A stretch of DNA of 35,923 nucleotides from an uncultured Clostridia bacterium (GCA_934140005.1 CAKPBB010000018.1:1-35923); one strand, 5' to 3'. Counted from the stretch's first letter, positions 8,595-16,279 are shown. Made by a program: numbers and translations. The notes: a model not told the origin generated them from the letters alone.

Positions 8595-8654
8595 TTCACA
8601 AAGAATTCATAAAGTTTTAATAAAATTTTAATGAAGTATGAATAAAATTATAAC
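8595..8654 (+). promoter_or_regulatory. Pho-box-like repeat array and promoter of the (p)ppGpp synthetase gene
   Basis: Four hexamers lie in strict 11-bp register: TTCACA (8595), TTCATA (8606), TTAATA (8617) and TTAATG (8628), each separated by 5 bp. A weaker fifth, TGAATA, follows at 8639. This is the architecture of PhoP/PhoB operators in Firmicutes (TTAACA-like units every 11 bp). A -10-like TATAAC at 8649-8654 has no good -35, as expected for an activator-dependent promoter. A-T richness makes chance matches easier, so this is a candidate. Confidence 0.5.
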
Positions 8655-8698
8655 ATAAAATAACAAATTGATAGGAGGAATGAATTATAGAAAAAGTA

Positions 8699-9367
8699 AT
8701 GATAAAAAAAGATTTTAAAAAAGGAAATGTTGAAGAAATTGAAAATCAGTTAATAAGAATAGATGAAAGTATAAATATAAAAGATAATTTATTTGAAAAG
8801 GTAATGTCAATTTATGAAATTGCAATGAAGAAAGTTGAAGAAATTGTCAAGGGAATAAATGATGATTATAAGGAAATTTATGGATACAATATTGTTGACC
8901 ATACAATGAAAAGAATTAAAAGTCCACAAAGTATAGTAGATAAAATGAAAAAGAAAAATTACAATTTAAGCTATAAGGAACTTATAGAAAATGTTAATGA
9001 TATTGCTGGTGTTAGAGTAATTTGTCCACTTAGAAAAGATGTATATGATGTAAGAAATATTATTGCTGAAATGGAAGATGTTAAAATTTTAAATGAAAAA
9101 GACTACATAAAGAAGCCTAAAAAGAGTGGGTATACAAGCTACCATTTAATTGTAGAAATTCCAGTAGAATTTGAAGGTACAAATATATTTGTAAAAGTAG
9201 AAATTCAGATTCGAACAATGGCCATGGATTTTTGGGCAACAATTGAACATCATGCTAAATATAAGACTTCTAATAAATTGTCTAAAAGAAGTTCAAGAAA
9301 ATTAGTTGCTTATGCAAAAATAATAAATAAATTAGACCAAAAAATGTTAGAATTATTAGATGAGTAA
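8699..9367 (+). CDS. Small alarmone synthetase, (p)ppGpp synthetase of the RelQ/YjbM type
   Basis: The 222 residues contain only the RelA/SpoT synthetase domain, with no HD hydrolase, TGS or ACT domains. Key blocks are DIAGVRVICP (substrate site), KDYIKKPKKSGYTSYH (G-loop region) and VEIQIRTMAMDFWATIEH. Such enzymes transfer pyrophosphate from ATP to GDP/GTP. The start is uncertain. ATG 8699 lies 20 nt after the only good site, AGGAGG (8673-8678). In-frame ATT (8684) and ATA (8687) sit at normal spacing, with a TGA just upstream (8681). The enzyme class is certain; the N-terminus is not. Confidence 0.9.
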   Translation: MIKKDFKKGNVEEIENQLIRIDESINIKDNLFEKVMSIYEIAMKKVEEIVKGINDDYKEIYGYNIVDHTMKRIKSPQSIVDKMKKKNYNLSYKELIENVNDIAGVRVICPLRKDVYDVRNIIAEMEDVKILNEKDYIKKPKKSGYTSYHLIVEIPVEFEGTNIFVKVEIQIRTMAMDFWATIEHHAKYKTSNKLSKRSSRKLVAYAKIINKLDQKMLELLDE

Positions 9368-9392
9368 AATGTCTTCAAATATTTTTATACTC

Positions 9393-9422
9393 TTTACAAA
9401 TATATAATTTTTTTGATACAAT
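9393..9422 (+). promoter_or_regulatory. Promoter of pyrBI
   Basis: TTTACA (9393-9398), an 18-bp spacer and TACAAT (9417-9422) preceded by TGA (extended -10). The leader would be only about 26 nt, too short for a PyrR-type attenuator, so pyrimidine control must act elsewhere if it exists. Confidence 0.6.
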
Positions 9423-9454
9423 TAAAAAAATTATTAAAGGAGCATAAGTATATT

Positions 9455-10369
9455 ATGAAACATTTAATTGATATTAAAGATTTATCCGTAGAAGAAATTG
9501 ATGAGTTAATCAAAGTAGCTAAAGATATTATCGCACAACCTGAGAAATATTCTCATAAATGTGATGGTAAAAAATTAGCTACTTTATTTTTTGAACCAAG
9601 TACAAGAACAAGACTAAGTTTTGAATCAGCAATGTTAAGTCTAGGAGGTAATGTTTTAGGATTTTCAGAAGCATCTTCTAGTTCTGTATCAAAAGGAGAA
9701 ACTGTATCAGATACAATTCAAGTAGTAGGCTGTTATAGTGATATTATTGCAATGAGACATCCAAAAGAGGGTGCACCATTAGTTGCAAGTTTAAAATCTC
9801 CTGTCCCAATTATAAATGCAGGTGATGGAGGACATAATCATCCAACTCAGACTTTAACAGATTTATTAACAATAAATTCAGAAAAAGGTAGATTGAATAA
9901 TCTTACAATAGGTTTATGTGGTGATTTAAAGTTTGGAAGAACAGTTCATTCTTTGATTACTGCAATGTCAAGATATAATGGTATAAAATTCGTGTTAATA
10001 GCACCTGATGAATTAAAGCTTCCAGAGTATGTAAAAAGAGATGTTTTAGAAAAATATAATATTGAGTATGTAGAAACTAATAATATTGAAGAATATATGA
10101 GCGAGTTAGACATTTTATATATGACAAGAGTACAAAAAGAAAGATTTTTTAATGAAGCTGATTATATAAGATTAAAAGATTACTACATTTTAAATAAAGA
10201 AAAGTTAAAAAATGCAAAATCTGATTTATGTATAATGCACCCATTACCTAGAGTAAATGAAATTTCTACAGATGTTGATGACGACCCAAGAGCTTGCTAT
10301 TTTAAACAAGCAAACTATGGAAGATATATTAGAATGGCTTTAATTATGAAAATGTTGGAGGTGAAATAA
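9455..10369 (+). CDS. pyrB: Aspartate carbamoyltransferase catalytic subunit
   Basis: This 304-residue enzyme condenses carbamoyl phosphate with aspartate, the first committed step of pyrimidine synthesis. The carbamoyl-phosphate loop FEPSTRTR includes Ser49-Thr50-Arg51-Thr52; HPTQTLTDLLT and the late HPLPRVNEI motif are also present. I use ATG 9455, preceded by AAAGGAG, because it gives the family N-terminus MKHLID; the open frame extends back to a TTG at 9413 without support. Its stop overlaps the pyrI start by one base (TAATG). Confidence 0.97.
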   Translation: MKHLIDIKDLSVEEIDELIKVAKDIIAQPEKYSHKCDGKKLATLFFEPSTRTRLSFESAMLSLGGNVLGFSEASSSSVSKGETVSDTIQVVGCYSDIIAMRHPKEGAPLVASLKSPVPIINAGDGGHNHPTQTLTDLLTINSEKGRLNNLTIGLCGDLKFGRTVHSLITAMSRYNGIKFVLIAPDELKLPEYVKRDVLEKYNIEYVETNNIEEYMSELDILYMTRVQKERFFNEADYIRLKDYYILNKEKLKNAKSDLCIMHPLPRVNEISTDVDDDPRACYFKQANYGRYIRMALIMKMLEVK

Positions 10370-10791
10370 TGAATATTGATAGTATAAAAAATGGATATGT
10401 AATAGACCATATTCAAGCTGGAAAAGGAATGGAGATCTATGAACTATTACATTTAAATGAACTTGATTGCCAAGTTGCAATTATTACTAATGCTAAAAGT
10501 AAAAAAACAGGAAAAAAAGACATTATAAAAATAGATAAAGAAATACCAATAAATTTAGATACACTAGGATTTATAGATCATAACATTACTGTAAATGTAG
10601 TTAAAGATGATAAAATTATTGAAAAAAGAAAGCTTAATTTACCAGATAAAATAGTAAATGTTGCTAAATGTCAAAATCCAAGATGTATTACATCAATAGA
10701 AAAAAATTTAGAACAAATTTTTATTTTAACAGATAAAGAAAAAGAAGTTTATAGATGCAGATATTGTGATATGAGCTTAAAGAAAAGATAA
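10369..10791 (+). CDS. pyrI: Aspartate carbamoyltransferase regulatory subunit
   Basis: PyrI binds nucleotide effectors and forms the allosteric holoenzyme with PyrB. The 140 residues have the N-terminal allosteric domain beginning with the IKNGYVIDHI motif, and a C-terminal zinc domain with Cys101, Cys106, Cys130 and Cys133. It is translationally coupled to pyrB through TAATG. Bacilli lack PyrI while many Clostridia have it, consistent with the lineage suggested here. Confidence 0.96.
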   Translation: MNIDSIKNGYVIDHIQAGKGMEIYELLHLNELDCQVAIITNAKSKKTGKKDIIKIDKEIPINLDTLGFIDHNITVNVVKDDKIIEKRKLNLPDKIVNVAKCQNPRCITSIEKNLEQIFILTDKEKEVYRCRYCDMSLKKR

Positions 10792-10817
10792 ATATACATA
10801 GAGATGCGAGGCGTAAA

Positions 10818-11621
10818 ATGGGCAGAAAAAGAAAACAAAAGCAAAATATATATGAGCTAATATTATCATTATTTATAATGATTTGCATAATTATTTCAGG
10901 ATATGTAAGTCAAAATAATGGTGAAAATACTAAAAATGCTATTACTAATAATTCTTCAATTGCTACAATAAATGCTACTGGTAGCACTACAAGTTCAACC
11001 AATAGTAAAACAGAAAAGTTTGATTTGTCAACAATTCCAGAATATACGGATAAAGCTTATGTCGAAATAAATAATAATGAACCATATTTTACAGAAGAAG
11101 ATTATACAACAGAAGTCTTTGAAAAATATAGTGAATGGGATGAACTTGGAAGAAGTGGAGTTGCTTTTGCAAATGTATGTAAAGAAACAATGCCAAAAAC
11201 AGGTGAAAAAAGAGAAGATATTAGTAGTATAAGAAATTTGTCTGGTTGGAAACAAAAAAGATATGACAACTTAATAAAGGATAAATATTTATATAATAGA
11301 TGTCATTTGATTGGTTGGCAGCTTTCAGCAGAGAATGCAAATAAAAATAATCTTATTACAGGAACGAGATATTTAAATACAGAGGGAATGTTACCATTTG
11401 AAAATGATGTTACAAAATATATCAATAAAAATGATAAAAATCATGTATTATACAGAGTAACTCCAATATATGATGGAGATAATTTATTAGCTAGTGGTGT
11501 TGAAATGGAAGCTTGGTCTGTAGAAGATGAAGGAATAGGAATAAAATTTAATATTTATTGTTATAATGTTCAGCCAGAAATTGTTATAGACTATGCAACA
11601 GGAGATAGTCATGCAAAATAA
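10818..11621 (+). CDS. Membrane-anchored DNA/RNA non-specific endonuclease
   Basis: The 267-residue protein has a short basic N-terminus, one hydrophobic anchor (about residues 12-29), a Ser/Thr/Asn-rich linker to residue 65, and an extracellular nuclease domain. The catalytic block NRCHLIG (His163) replaces the usual DRGH, and NNLITGTRYLN supplies the metal-site asparagine. This places it in the beta-beta-alpha-metal EndA/NUC1-like superfamily seen in streptococcal DNA-entry nucleases. It starts 26 bp after pyrI with a GAGGCG site and no separate promoter visible, so it is probably cotranscribed with pyrBI. A role in degrading external nucleic acid is inferred. Confidence 0.88.
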   Translation: MGRKRKQKQNIYELILSLFIMICIIISGYVSQNNGENTKNAITNNSSIATINATGSTTSSTNSKTEKFDLSTIPEYTDKAYVEINNNEPYFTEEDYTTEVFEKYSEWDELGRSGVAFANVCKETMPKTGEKREDISSIRNLSGWKQKRYDNLIKDKYLYNRCHLIGWQLSAENANKNNLITGTRYLNTEGMLPFENDVTKYINKNDKNHVLYRVTPIYDGDNLLASGVEMEAWSVEDEGIGIKFNIYCYNVQPEIVIDYATGDSHAK

Positions 11622-11641
11622 AATAGTTAGAACTGCAAAAT

Positions 11642-11667
11642 AAGTCGAAAAATGATATACGAAAAAT
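11642..11667 (+). promoter_or_regulatory. Upstream element shared with the spo0E-like gene (copy 2)
   Basis: The block runs AAGTCGAA, an A-rich spacer containing TG, then ATACGAAAAA. It matches 3911-3936 at 20 of 26 positions without gaps and lies at the same distance from its -35 box (23 bp). AGTCGAAA differs by one base from the Spo0A-box core TGTCGAAA. GAAATTGTTAT follows at 11671-11681, matching GAAACTGTTAT beside copy 1. Confidence 0.5.
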
Positions 11668-11688
11668 AATGAAATTGTTATAAAAGAA

Positions 11689-11717
11689 TTGAAAAATCAC
11701 TTATGTTGTTATATACT
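11689..11717 (+). promoter_or_regulatory. Promoter of the unknown gene at 11787
   Basis: TTGAAA (11689-11694), a 17-bp spacer and TATACT (11712-11717). The start would fall near 11724, about 10 nt before a terminator-like hairpin in the leader. Confidence 0.65.
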
Positions 11718-11734
11718 GTATAAAATTTAATTCT

Positions 11735-11759
11735 AATACTATTTGTCAATAGTATTTTT
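11735..11759 (+). terminator. Terminator-like hairpin in the leader of the 11787 gene
   Basis: AATACTAT pairs with ATAGTATT (8 bp, 6-nt loop) and runs into TTTT. It lies downstream of the predicted transcription start and upstream of the coding start. It could end the pyrBI-nuclease transcript, attenuate the next gene, or both. Confidence 0.45.
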
Positions 11760-11786
11760 CCAGTAAAAATAAACAATATAGGAGTG

Positions 11787-12500
11787 ATGAACAATTTGAA
11801 TTTAGATTTAATAAATGATGTATTAAATAGTGTAAGGGAGAACAAAGTAGTGCAAAATTTTATAGATGAATTGGCTAGTTATTTAGAAAATACAATGAAA
11901 AACAATAAAGAAAATAAACAAACTGCAGATTCGCAATGGAATGATTTATTAGCAGAGGATTTAACTTTATATGGCACGAAAATCATCAATAAGTATAAAG
12001 ATGAAATGCTTGTAGAAAGAAAAAATATTATAAAAGAAAATTTATTAAATAATATAGAAAATGGTGAAAAATACTATGTATATGAAAAAAATAGCAGAGA
12101 TGAAAATGTATATAATGCATATAATTGTTCAACTGATGAGAATATTAGCATAAATAAAAATGAACTTCCAGAAGGCACAGAGCTTGGCTATGTCATTATA
12201 AAAAATGGAGAGAATAAAGTAATAGATAGAGATACAACCAATAAAATTTCAAGTGAAATAAATAAAATGATAAAGCAAAAAATATCAGAACAAAATGAAT
12301 ATTTAGAAAAAAATAGAATTGAAGGACATACCTATGAAGTTGGAGAAAAATATGATGGTAGAGTATGGCTATATGATTTAGATAATTCAGCGATAGGAAT
12401 GGAAGGAATTGAAGAAATAAGTATACCAACCAATATATATGAAAATTTATTAGAAGGCGACAAACTTAAATTTGAAAACGGTGAATTTAAAGTGATATAG
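11787..12500 (+). CDS. Uncharacterised cytoplasmic protein
   Basis: I do not recognise this 237-residue protein. It has no signal peptide or membrane segment. The first half is acidic and helical, with a likely amphipathic stretch around DLINDVLNSVRENK, and contains DSQWNDLLAEDL. A lysine/glutamate-rich middle follows. The C-terminus looks like a small beta-barrel, with GRVWLYDLDN and then IPTNIYENLLEGDKLKF. It faintly recalls DUF3006-type domains, but not enough to assign. AGGAG (11780-11784) is shared by three possible starts: GTG 11784, ATG 11787 and TTG 11796; the last has the longest spacing (11 nt). Its promoter region resembles that of the spo0E-like gene, which hints at a stationary-phase or sporulation role. 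Confidence 0.8.
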   Translation: MNNLNLDLINDVLNSVRENKVVQNFIDELASYLENTMKNNKENKQTADSQWNDLLAEDLTLYGTKIINKYKDEMLVERKNIIKENLLNNIENGEKYYVYEKNSRDENVYNAYNCSTDENISINKNELPEGTELGYVIIKNGENKVIDRDTTNKISSEINKMIKQKISEQNEYLEKNRIEGHTYEVGEKYDGRVWLYDLDNSAIGMEGIEEISIPTNIYENLLEGDKLKFENGEFKVI

Positions 12501-12537
12501 TAATAAAATATAGCAATATAGAAAAATAAATTGTAGT

Positions 12538-12583
12538 AAAAAACATAGCAAATCATAAAAGAAATGCTATGTTTTTGTTTTTC
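12538..12583. terminator. Bidirectional terminator between convergent genes
   Basis: AAACATAGCA (12541-12550) pairs with TGCTATGTTT (12565-12574). The right side runs into TTTTTGTTT, and the left side is preceded by six A residues, which become T residues on the minus strand. It can therefore end both the plus-strand 11787 gene and the minus-strand M14 gene. Confidence 0.8.
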
Positions 12584-12632
12584 ATATATTTATTATATTA
12601 GAAAATTTACTTAATAAATTTTATTTTAAATA

Positions 12633-13910
12633 TTATTGTAATATTCCATTTATCAAAATTCCAAAATTATCTTTGTAGATTTCATCAAATTGTGATACAG
12701 GTAAAGGACTTTCTCCAAGTCCAGCTTCGATAGTAAAACCGGGTTTTCTATAATTATAAATAAACCAGTCTTTATAGCCAGCAAAGCTAGAATTGTATGG
12801 TACATCAGCTACTTCATAAGATGAAAGCTTAGCAAATTTATTTGCTATGTCTAAAGAGTCTTTTGGAGCATAATTTTGATACTGCCAATAAATAACTTGC
12901 CCCTGAGTATGATATGTTAATATTAGACGAAAATCATGAGAAAGTGTAAAACGATATATAGCGCGAGATTCAGGCGTTGATAAAGGAGCAAATCCAATAA
13001 AATCTTTTGGGGCTGGTTTGTTAAAGCCAAGAGAGTATTTGATTTCTCTTGCATTTTGCCAACCAGCTGGAAATTGTAAGTTTAAATCCACACCTAAAAT
13101 ATTTGCTTTCCAACCATCAGGAAAAGGAATTTCTGGAAATCTACTACTAATCAATTTAGCATTTAGATAAGCGTTTGAATTTTTATTTAGATTATCAGTA
13201 ACTAAATCAACACCATCAGGATTTATCAGAGGTACTATATATAAAGTTATATCTTTATATAAATTTCTAATATCAATTTCGTGAATAGTAGTATTATTTA
13301 CATAAGCAGAACATAATGTTTCTAAAAATTTCATTAAAACAGGTGAAGTTATCCATTCATTTGCATGAATAGACGCATTATAAAAATATTCATTTTTTCC
13401 TGTTCCAAATGATAAAGCCTGAATTGGCTTGCCTAATACAGAATATCCTATATGAGAAATTCTTAAAAATGGATAGATTGTTTTTAAAGCTGTTACATTT
13501 AAGTTTAAAACATCAGATGTATAGGGAATATTAGTTGGTATTATTGAATTTCCAAATGGTACAATTATTTGCTGTCCAACTGATAGATTGCTATAATCAA
13601 CTGATGGATTTGCAAATATAATACTATTTACACTTGTATAAAATTTATTCGCAATACTGAAAAATGTATCACCTTGCATAACTGTATATGTGGTATATCC
13701 ATTTATGTATGGCAATAAAGCATAAATAGTATTTTGACCTACAATTCCATCAGGGACTAAATTATGTCTTTTTTGAAAATTCATAACAGCATTTTCTGTA
13801 TTTTCTCCAAATATGCCATCTATTTTTCCAGTATAAAATTTTAATTTTAATAAGGTACTTTGAAGAAGATATACATCATTTCCAGTAGAATTTATTTTTA
13901 AAATATTCAT
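12633..13910 (-). CDS. Peptidoglycan-binding/LysM M14 metallopeptidase (gamma-D-glutamyl-L-diamino acid endopeptidase type)
   Basis: The 425 residues hold three modules: an N-terminal peptidoglycan-binding domain (about 1-68, with GKIDGIFGENTENAV), one LysM domain (about 73-118) and an M14 zinc carboxypeptidase-fold domain (about 130-425). Zinc ligands His182 and Glu185 (HANE) and His334 (YHTQG) are visible, with catalytic Glu395 (TIEAG). This matches endopeptidase I of Lysinibacillus sphaericus, which cleaves the D-Glu/meso-DAP bond. The absence of a signal peptide fits a spore-associated enzyme made in the mother cell. AGGAGG lies 10 nt before the start. It is monocistronic between two convergent/divergent neighbours. 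Confidence 0.92.
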   Translation of the reverse strand: MNILKINSTGNDVYLLQSTLLKLKFYTGKIDGIFGENTENAVMNFQKRHNLVPDGIVGQNTIYALLPYINGYTTYTVMQGDTFFSIANKFYTSVNSIIFANPSVDYSNLSVGQQIIVPFGNSIIPTNIPYTSDVLNLNVTALKTIYPFLRISHIGYSVLGKPIQALSFGTGKNEYFYNASIHANEWITSPVLMKFLETLCSAYVNNTTIHEIDIRNLYKDITLYIVPLINPDGVDLVTDNLNKNSNAYLNAKLISSRFPEIPFPDGWKANILGVDLNLQFPAGWQNAREIKYSLGFNKPAPKDFIGFAPLSTPESRAIYRFTLSHDFRLILTYHTQGQVIYWQYQNYAPKDSLDIANKFAKLSSYEVADVPYNSSFAGYKDWFIYNYRKPGFTIEAGLGESPLPVSQFDEIYKDNFGILINGILQ

Positions 13911-13948
13911 ATTTATCTAACCTCCTAAGTTTAAATAATAATCAATAG

Positions 13949-13979
13949 TAGTATATGTTTTTTTAAACAATTTGTGTTT
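13949..13979 (-). promoter_or_regulatory. Candidate sigma-K/sigma-E-type sporulation promoter of the M14 gene
   Basis: On the minus strand, CATATACTA (13949-13957) fits the -10 consensus CATANNNTA. An AACACA stretch about 16 bp upstream offers the short AC-type -35 used by sigma K. No vegetative promoter of similar quality is visible. It is a weak consensus in an A/T-rich region, so this is tentative. Confidence 0.35.
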
Positions 13980-14041
13980 TTAGCAAAGAGATATCAAAAT
14001 TTCTAAAAAGTAATTTATAACAGAAAGTTTGTTTTATTATC

Positions 14042-14070
14042 TTGCTAAAGCAAATAAAATAATGTATAAT
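14042..14070 (+). promoter_or_regulatory. Promoter of the hslO operon
   Basis: TTGCTA (14042-14047), a 17-bp spacer and a perfect TATAAT (14065-14070). The -35 is part of the small inverted repeat TTGCT-AA-AGCAA. It probably drives the whole run of genes through 24145. Confidence 0.65.
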
Positions 14071-14100
14071 TTAACTGGATAATTGGACTATAAAATATGA

Positions 14101-14135
14101 AGGGAGAACGCTAATATATTTAGCATTATAAAATG
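14101..14135 (+). promoter_or_regulatory. hslO translation initiation region with a hairpin between Shine-Dalgarno and AUG
   Basis: AGGGAGA (14101-14107) is 25 nt from the ATG at 14133, too far for normal initiation. The perfect hairpin GCTAA-TATAT-TTAGC (14110-14124) lies between them. When folded it leaves about 10 nt of effective spacing. No other start is available, because TAG (14121) closes the frame just upstream. Confidence 0.55.
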
Positions 14136-15035
14136 GACGAAGTAAAAAAGTATTTAGCTTGCGATGGAAGAGTAAGCATAATAATTGCAAATACTACAAA
14201 TTTAGTAGAAGAATATAGAAAATCACATAATTTAACACCAACTACAACGGCTGTTATGGGAAGATTTTTAACGGTTGCTGGAATGATGGGTCACACCGAT
14301 ATGAAAAGTGATGATGAAAATATGACTCTTCAAATTAAAGGTGGAGGACCAGTTGGAACATTAGTTGCAGTTGTTAAGAAAAATGTTGATGAAGTAAAAT
14401 TAAAATCATATATACAAAATCCGTTTGTAGAATTACCAACAAAGTCAAATGGAAAAATTGATGTTGGTGGTGCTGTTGGAAAAGAAGGATTTTTAAACAT
14501 TATTAAAGAAAGCAAATATACAGAACAAGGATATAATGGTGTTGTGCCATTAGTTTCAGGAGAAATTGCAGAAGATTTTACTGAATATTTTGCAAAATCA
14601 CAGCAAATTCCAACTGTTTTAGCTTTAGGTGTTCTTGTAAATAAAGATGGAGTAATTGCTAGTGGCGGATATAAAATTGAACTAATGCCAGATGCAACTG
14701 AAGAAGATATTACTCAATTGGAAAATGCAATAAATAAAGCTGATAGCATTAGTAAAATGTTGGAAGATAAAAAGTCTTTAAATGAAATAGTAGAGATAAT
14801 TACAGGAGATAAAAACACAATGGTACTTACAAATAAATTAAGTATCAAATATGAATGTGATTGTTCAAAAGAAAAATTTGAAAATGGGCTTATTTCATTA
14901 GGAAAACAAGAGTTAGAAAATATTATAAAAGAAGATGGAGAAGCACATATTAAATGTCAATTTTGCAATAAAGAGTATAAATTTAATAAACAAGAATTAG
15001 AAAATTTATTAAAAAGAATAGAAACAAAAGATTAG
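14133..15035 (+). CDS. hslO: Redox-regulated molecular chaperone Hsp33
   Basis: Hsp33 is a cytoplasmic holdase switched on by oxidation of a zinc-bound cysteine cluster. The 300-residue protein starts with the family pattern (KYLACDGRVSIIIANTTNLV) and has the GGGPVGTLVAV core. It ends with the redox switch: Cys242-x-Cys244 and Cys275-xx-Cys278. The start is fixed by that alignment and an upstream stop codon, even though the ribosome binding site is unusually distant. It is the first gene of a long operon and lies 9 bp before the HD-domain gene. Confidence 0.96.
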   Translation: MDEVKKYLACDGRVSIIIANTTNLVEEYRKSHNLTPTTTAVMGRFLTVAGMMGHTDMKSDDENMTLQIKGGGPVGTLVAVVKKNVDEVKLKSYIQNPFVELPTKSNGKIDVGGAVGKEGFLNIIKESKYTEQGYNGVVPLVSGEIAEDFTEYFAKSQQIPTVLALGVLVNKDGVIASGGYKIELMPDATEEDITQLENAINKADSISKMLEDKKSLNEIVEIITGDKNTMVLTNKLSIKYECDCSKEKFENGLISLGKQELENIIKEDGEAHIKCQFCNKEYKFNKQELENLLKRIETKD

Positions 15036-15044
15036 GAGTATAGA

Positions 15045-16250
15045 ATGAAAAAATTTGAAAATGTGGCAACAGTTGAAGGCTCTGCAAAATGGAAAAATGC
15101 AATTCATAGAAATGAAAAAATGTATTTACCAACTTATGGTGATAATACTATGAGAACAGATTTTGATAGAGATTATACAAGAGTAATAAATACAAGAGCT
15201 TATAGAAGATTAAAAAATAAAACTCAAGTATTTTTTGCACCAAAGAATGACCATATATGTACTAGAATGGAACATGTCATGCTTGTTGAATCAATTAGTC
15301 ATACAATTTCAAATTATTTAGGACTAAATAATGAACTTACTAAGGCTATAGCAATAGCACATGATATAGGTCATAGTCCATTTGGACATCAAGGTGAATA
15401 TGCGATTTCTGAAATAACCCAAAGGGAATTTGGAGAAAAATTTTGGCATGAAAAAAACGGAGTACATTTAGTTGACAATTTAGAACTATTACCAGATTAT
15501 GCAGGAAATTTGAAAAATTTAAACTTAACCTATGCTGTAAGAGATGGAATTATTTCACACTGTGGAGAAGTTACAGATAAAGGTCTTTTACCAAGAGAAG
15601 AAGCAATTGATTTAAGTGAATATAAAACTGTAAATCAATTTAATCCATATACCTGGGAAGGTTGCGTTGTTAAGATGTCAGATACAATAGCCTATATTGG
15701 TAGAGACATTGAAGATGCTGAAAAAATGAATTTACTTTCTGAAAAAGAGATTGAAAAATTTAACAAAATTATAGAAGATGTTAAATTACAGAACTCAAAT
15801 ATAATAAATTATTTTGTTGTAGATTTATGCAACAATAGTAATATAAAAGATGGTTTAAGATTTTCAGATAAAGCATTTGAAACTCTAAAAAGTATAAAAG
15901 AGTTTAATTATAAACAAATATATAAAAATGCGAAGATATCTCCTTCAATTAGATATTTTAGGCTAGTAATAAATGAAATTTTTTATACATTAAAAAATGA
16001 ATTCGCTGGTAAAAATACAATAAAAAATTTGAAAAAAATGAAAAGATACTATCCAAATTTGTCAAGTGAGTTTATAGAATGGCTTTCAAGATATTCTAAT
16101 ATAGAAGAAAGAGATACTAATATTTATAGAAATAAATTACTTTATGATTTATCAAATTTAGAAGATTATGAAAGAGCAATTGTAGATTATATTTCAGGGA
16201 TGACAGATCAATATATAATAAATGTATATAATGAAATAGTAAGTTTCTAA
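15045..16250 (+). CDS. HD-domain dNTP triphosphohydrolase (dGTPase-like)
   Basis: The 401-residue protein shows the Dgt-like HD pattern. It has the arginine-rich entry YRRLKNKTQVF and the first histidine in RMEHVMLVESIS. The metal-binding HD pair is in AIAHDIGHSPFGHQGE, and a later Asp lies in KMSDTIAYIGRD. Members hydrolyse dNTPs to nucleoside and triphosphate, or act on related nucleotides. Length and motifs fit the Firmicutes/Clostridia type rather than the 505-residue E. coli enzyme, so exact substrate specificity is open. AGGAG precedes the ATG. Confidence 0.9.
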   Translation: MKKFENVATVEGSAKWKNAIHRNEKMYLPTYGDNTMRTDFDRDYTRVINTRAYRRLKNKTQVFFAPKNDHICTRMEHVMLVESISHTISNYLGLNNELTKAIAIAHDIGHSPFGHQGEYAISEITQREFGEKFWHEKNGVHLVDNLELLPDYAGNLKNLNLTYAVRDGIISHCGEVTDKGLLPREEAIDLSEYKTVNQFNPYTWEGCVVKMSDTIAYIGRDIEDAEKMNLLSEKEIEKFNKIIEDVKLQNSNIINYFVVDLCNNSNIKDGLRFSDKAFETLKSIKEFNYKQIYKNAKISPSIRYFRLVINEIFYTLKNEFAGKNTIKNLKKMKRYYPNLSSEFIEWLSRYSNIEERDTNIYRNKLLYDLSNLEDYERAIVDYISGMTDQYIINVYNEIVSF

Positions 16251-16279
16251 TTAAAATACAGAAAGGAATGAAATAAAAT

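Noticed and set aside
9368..9454. PyrR attenuator before pyrB
   Set aside because: The leader after the predicted start is only about 26 nt and contains no anti-terminator/terminator hairpins.
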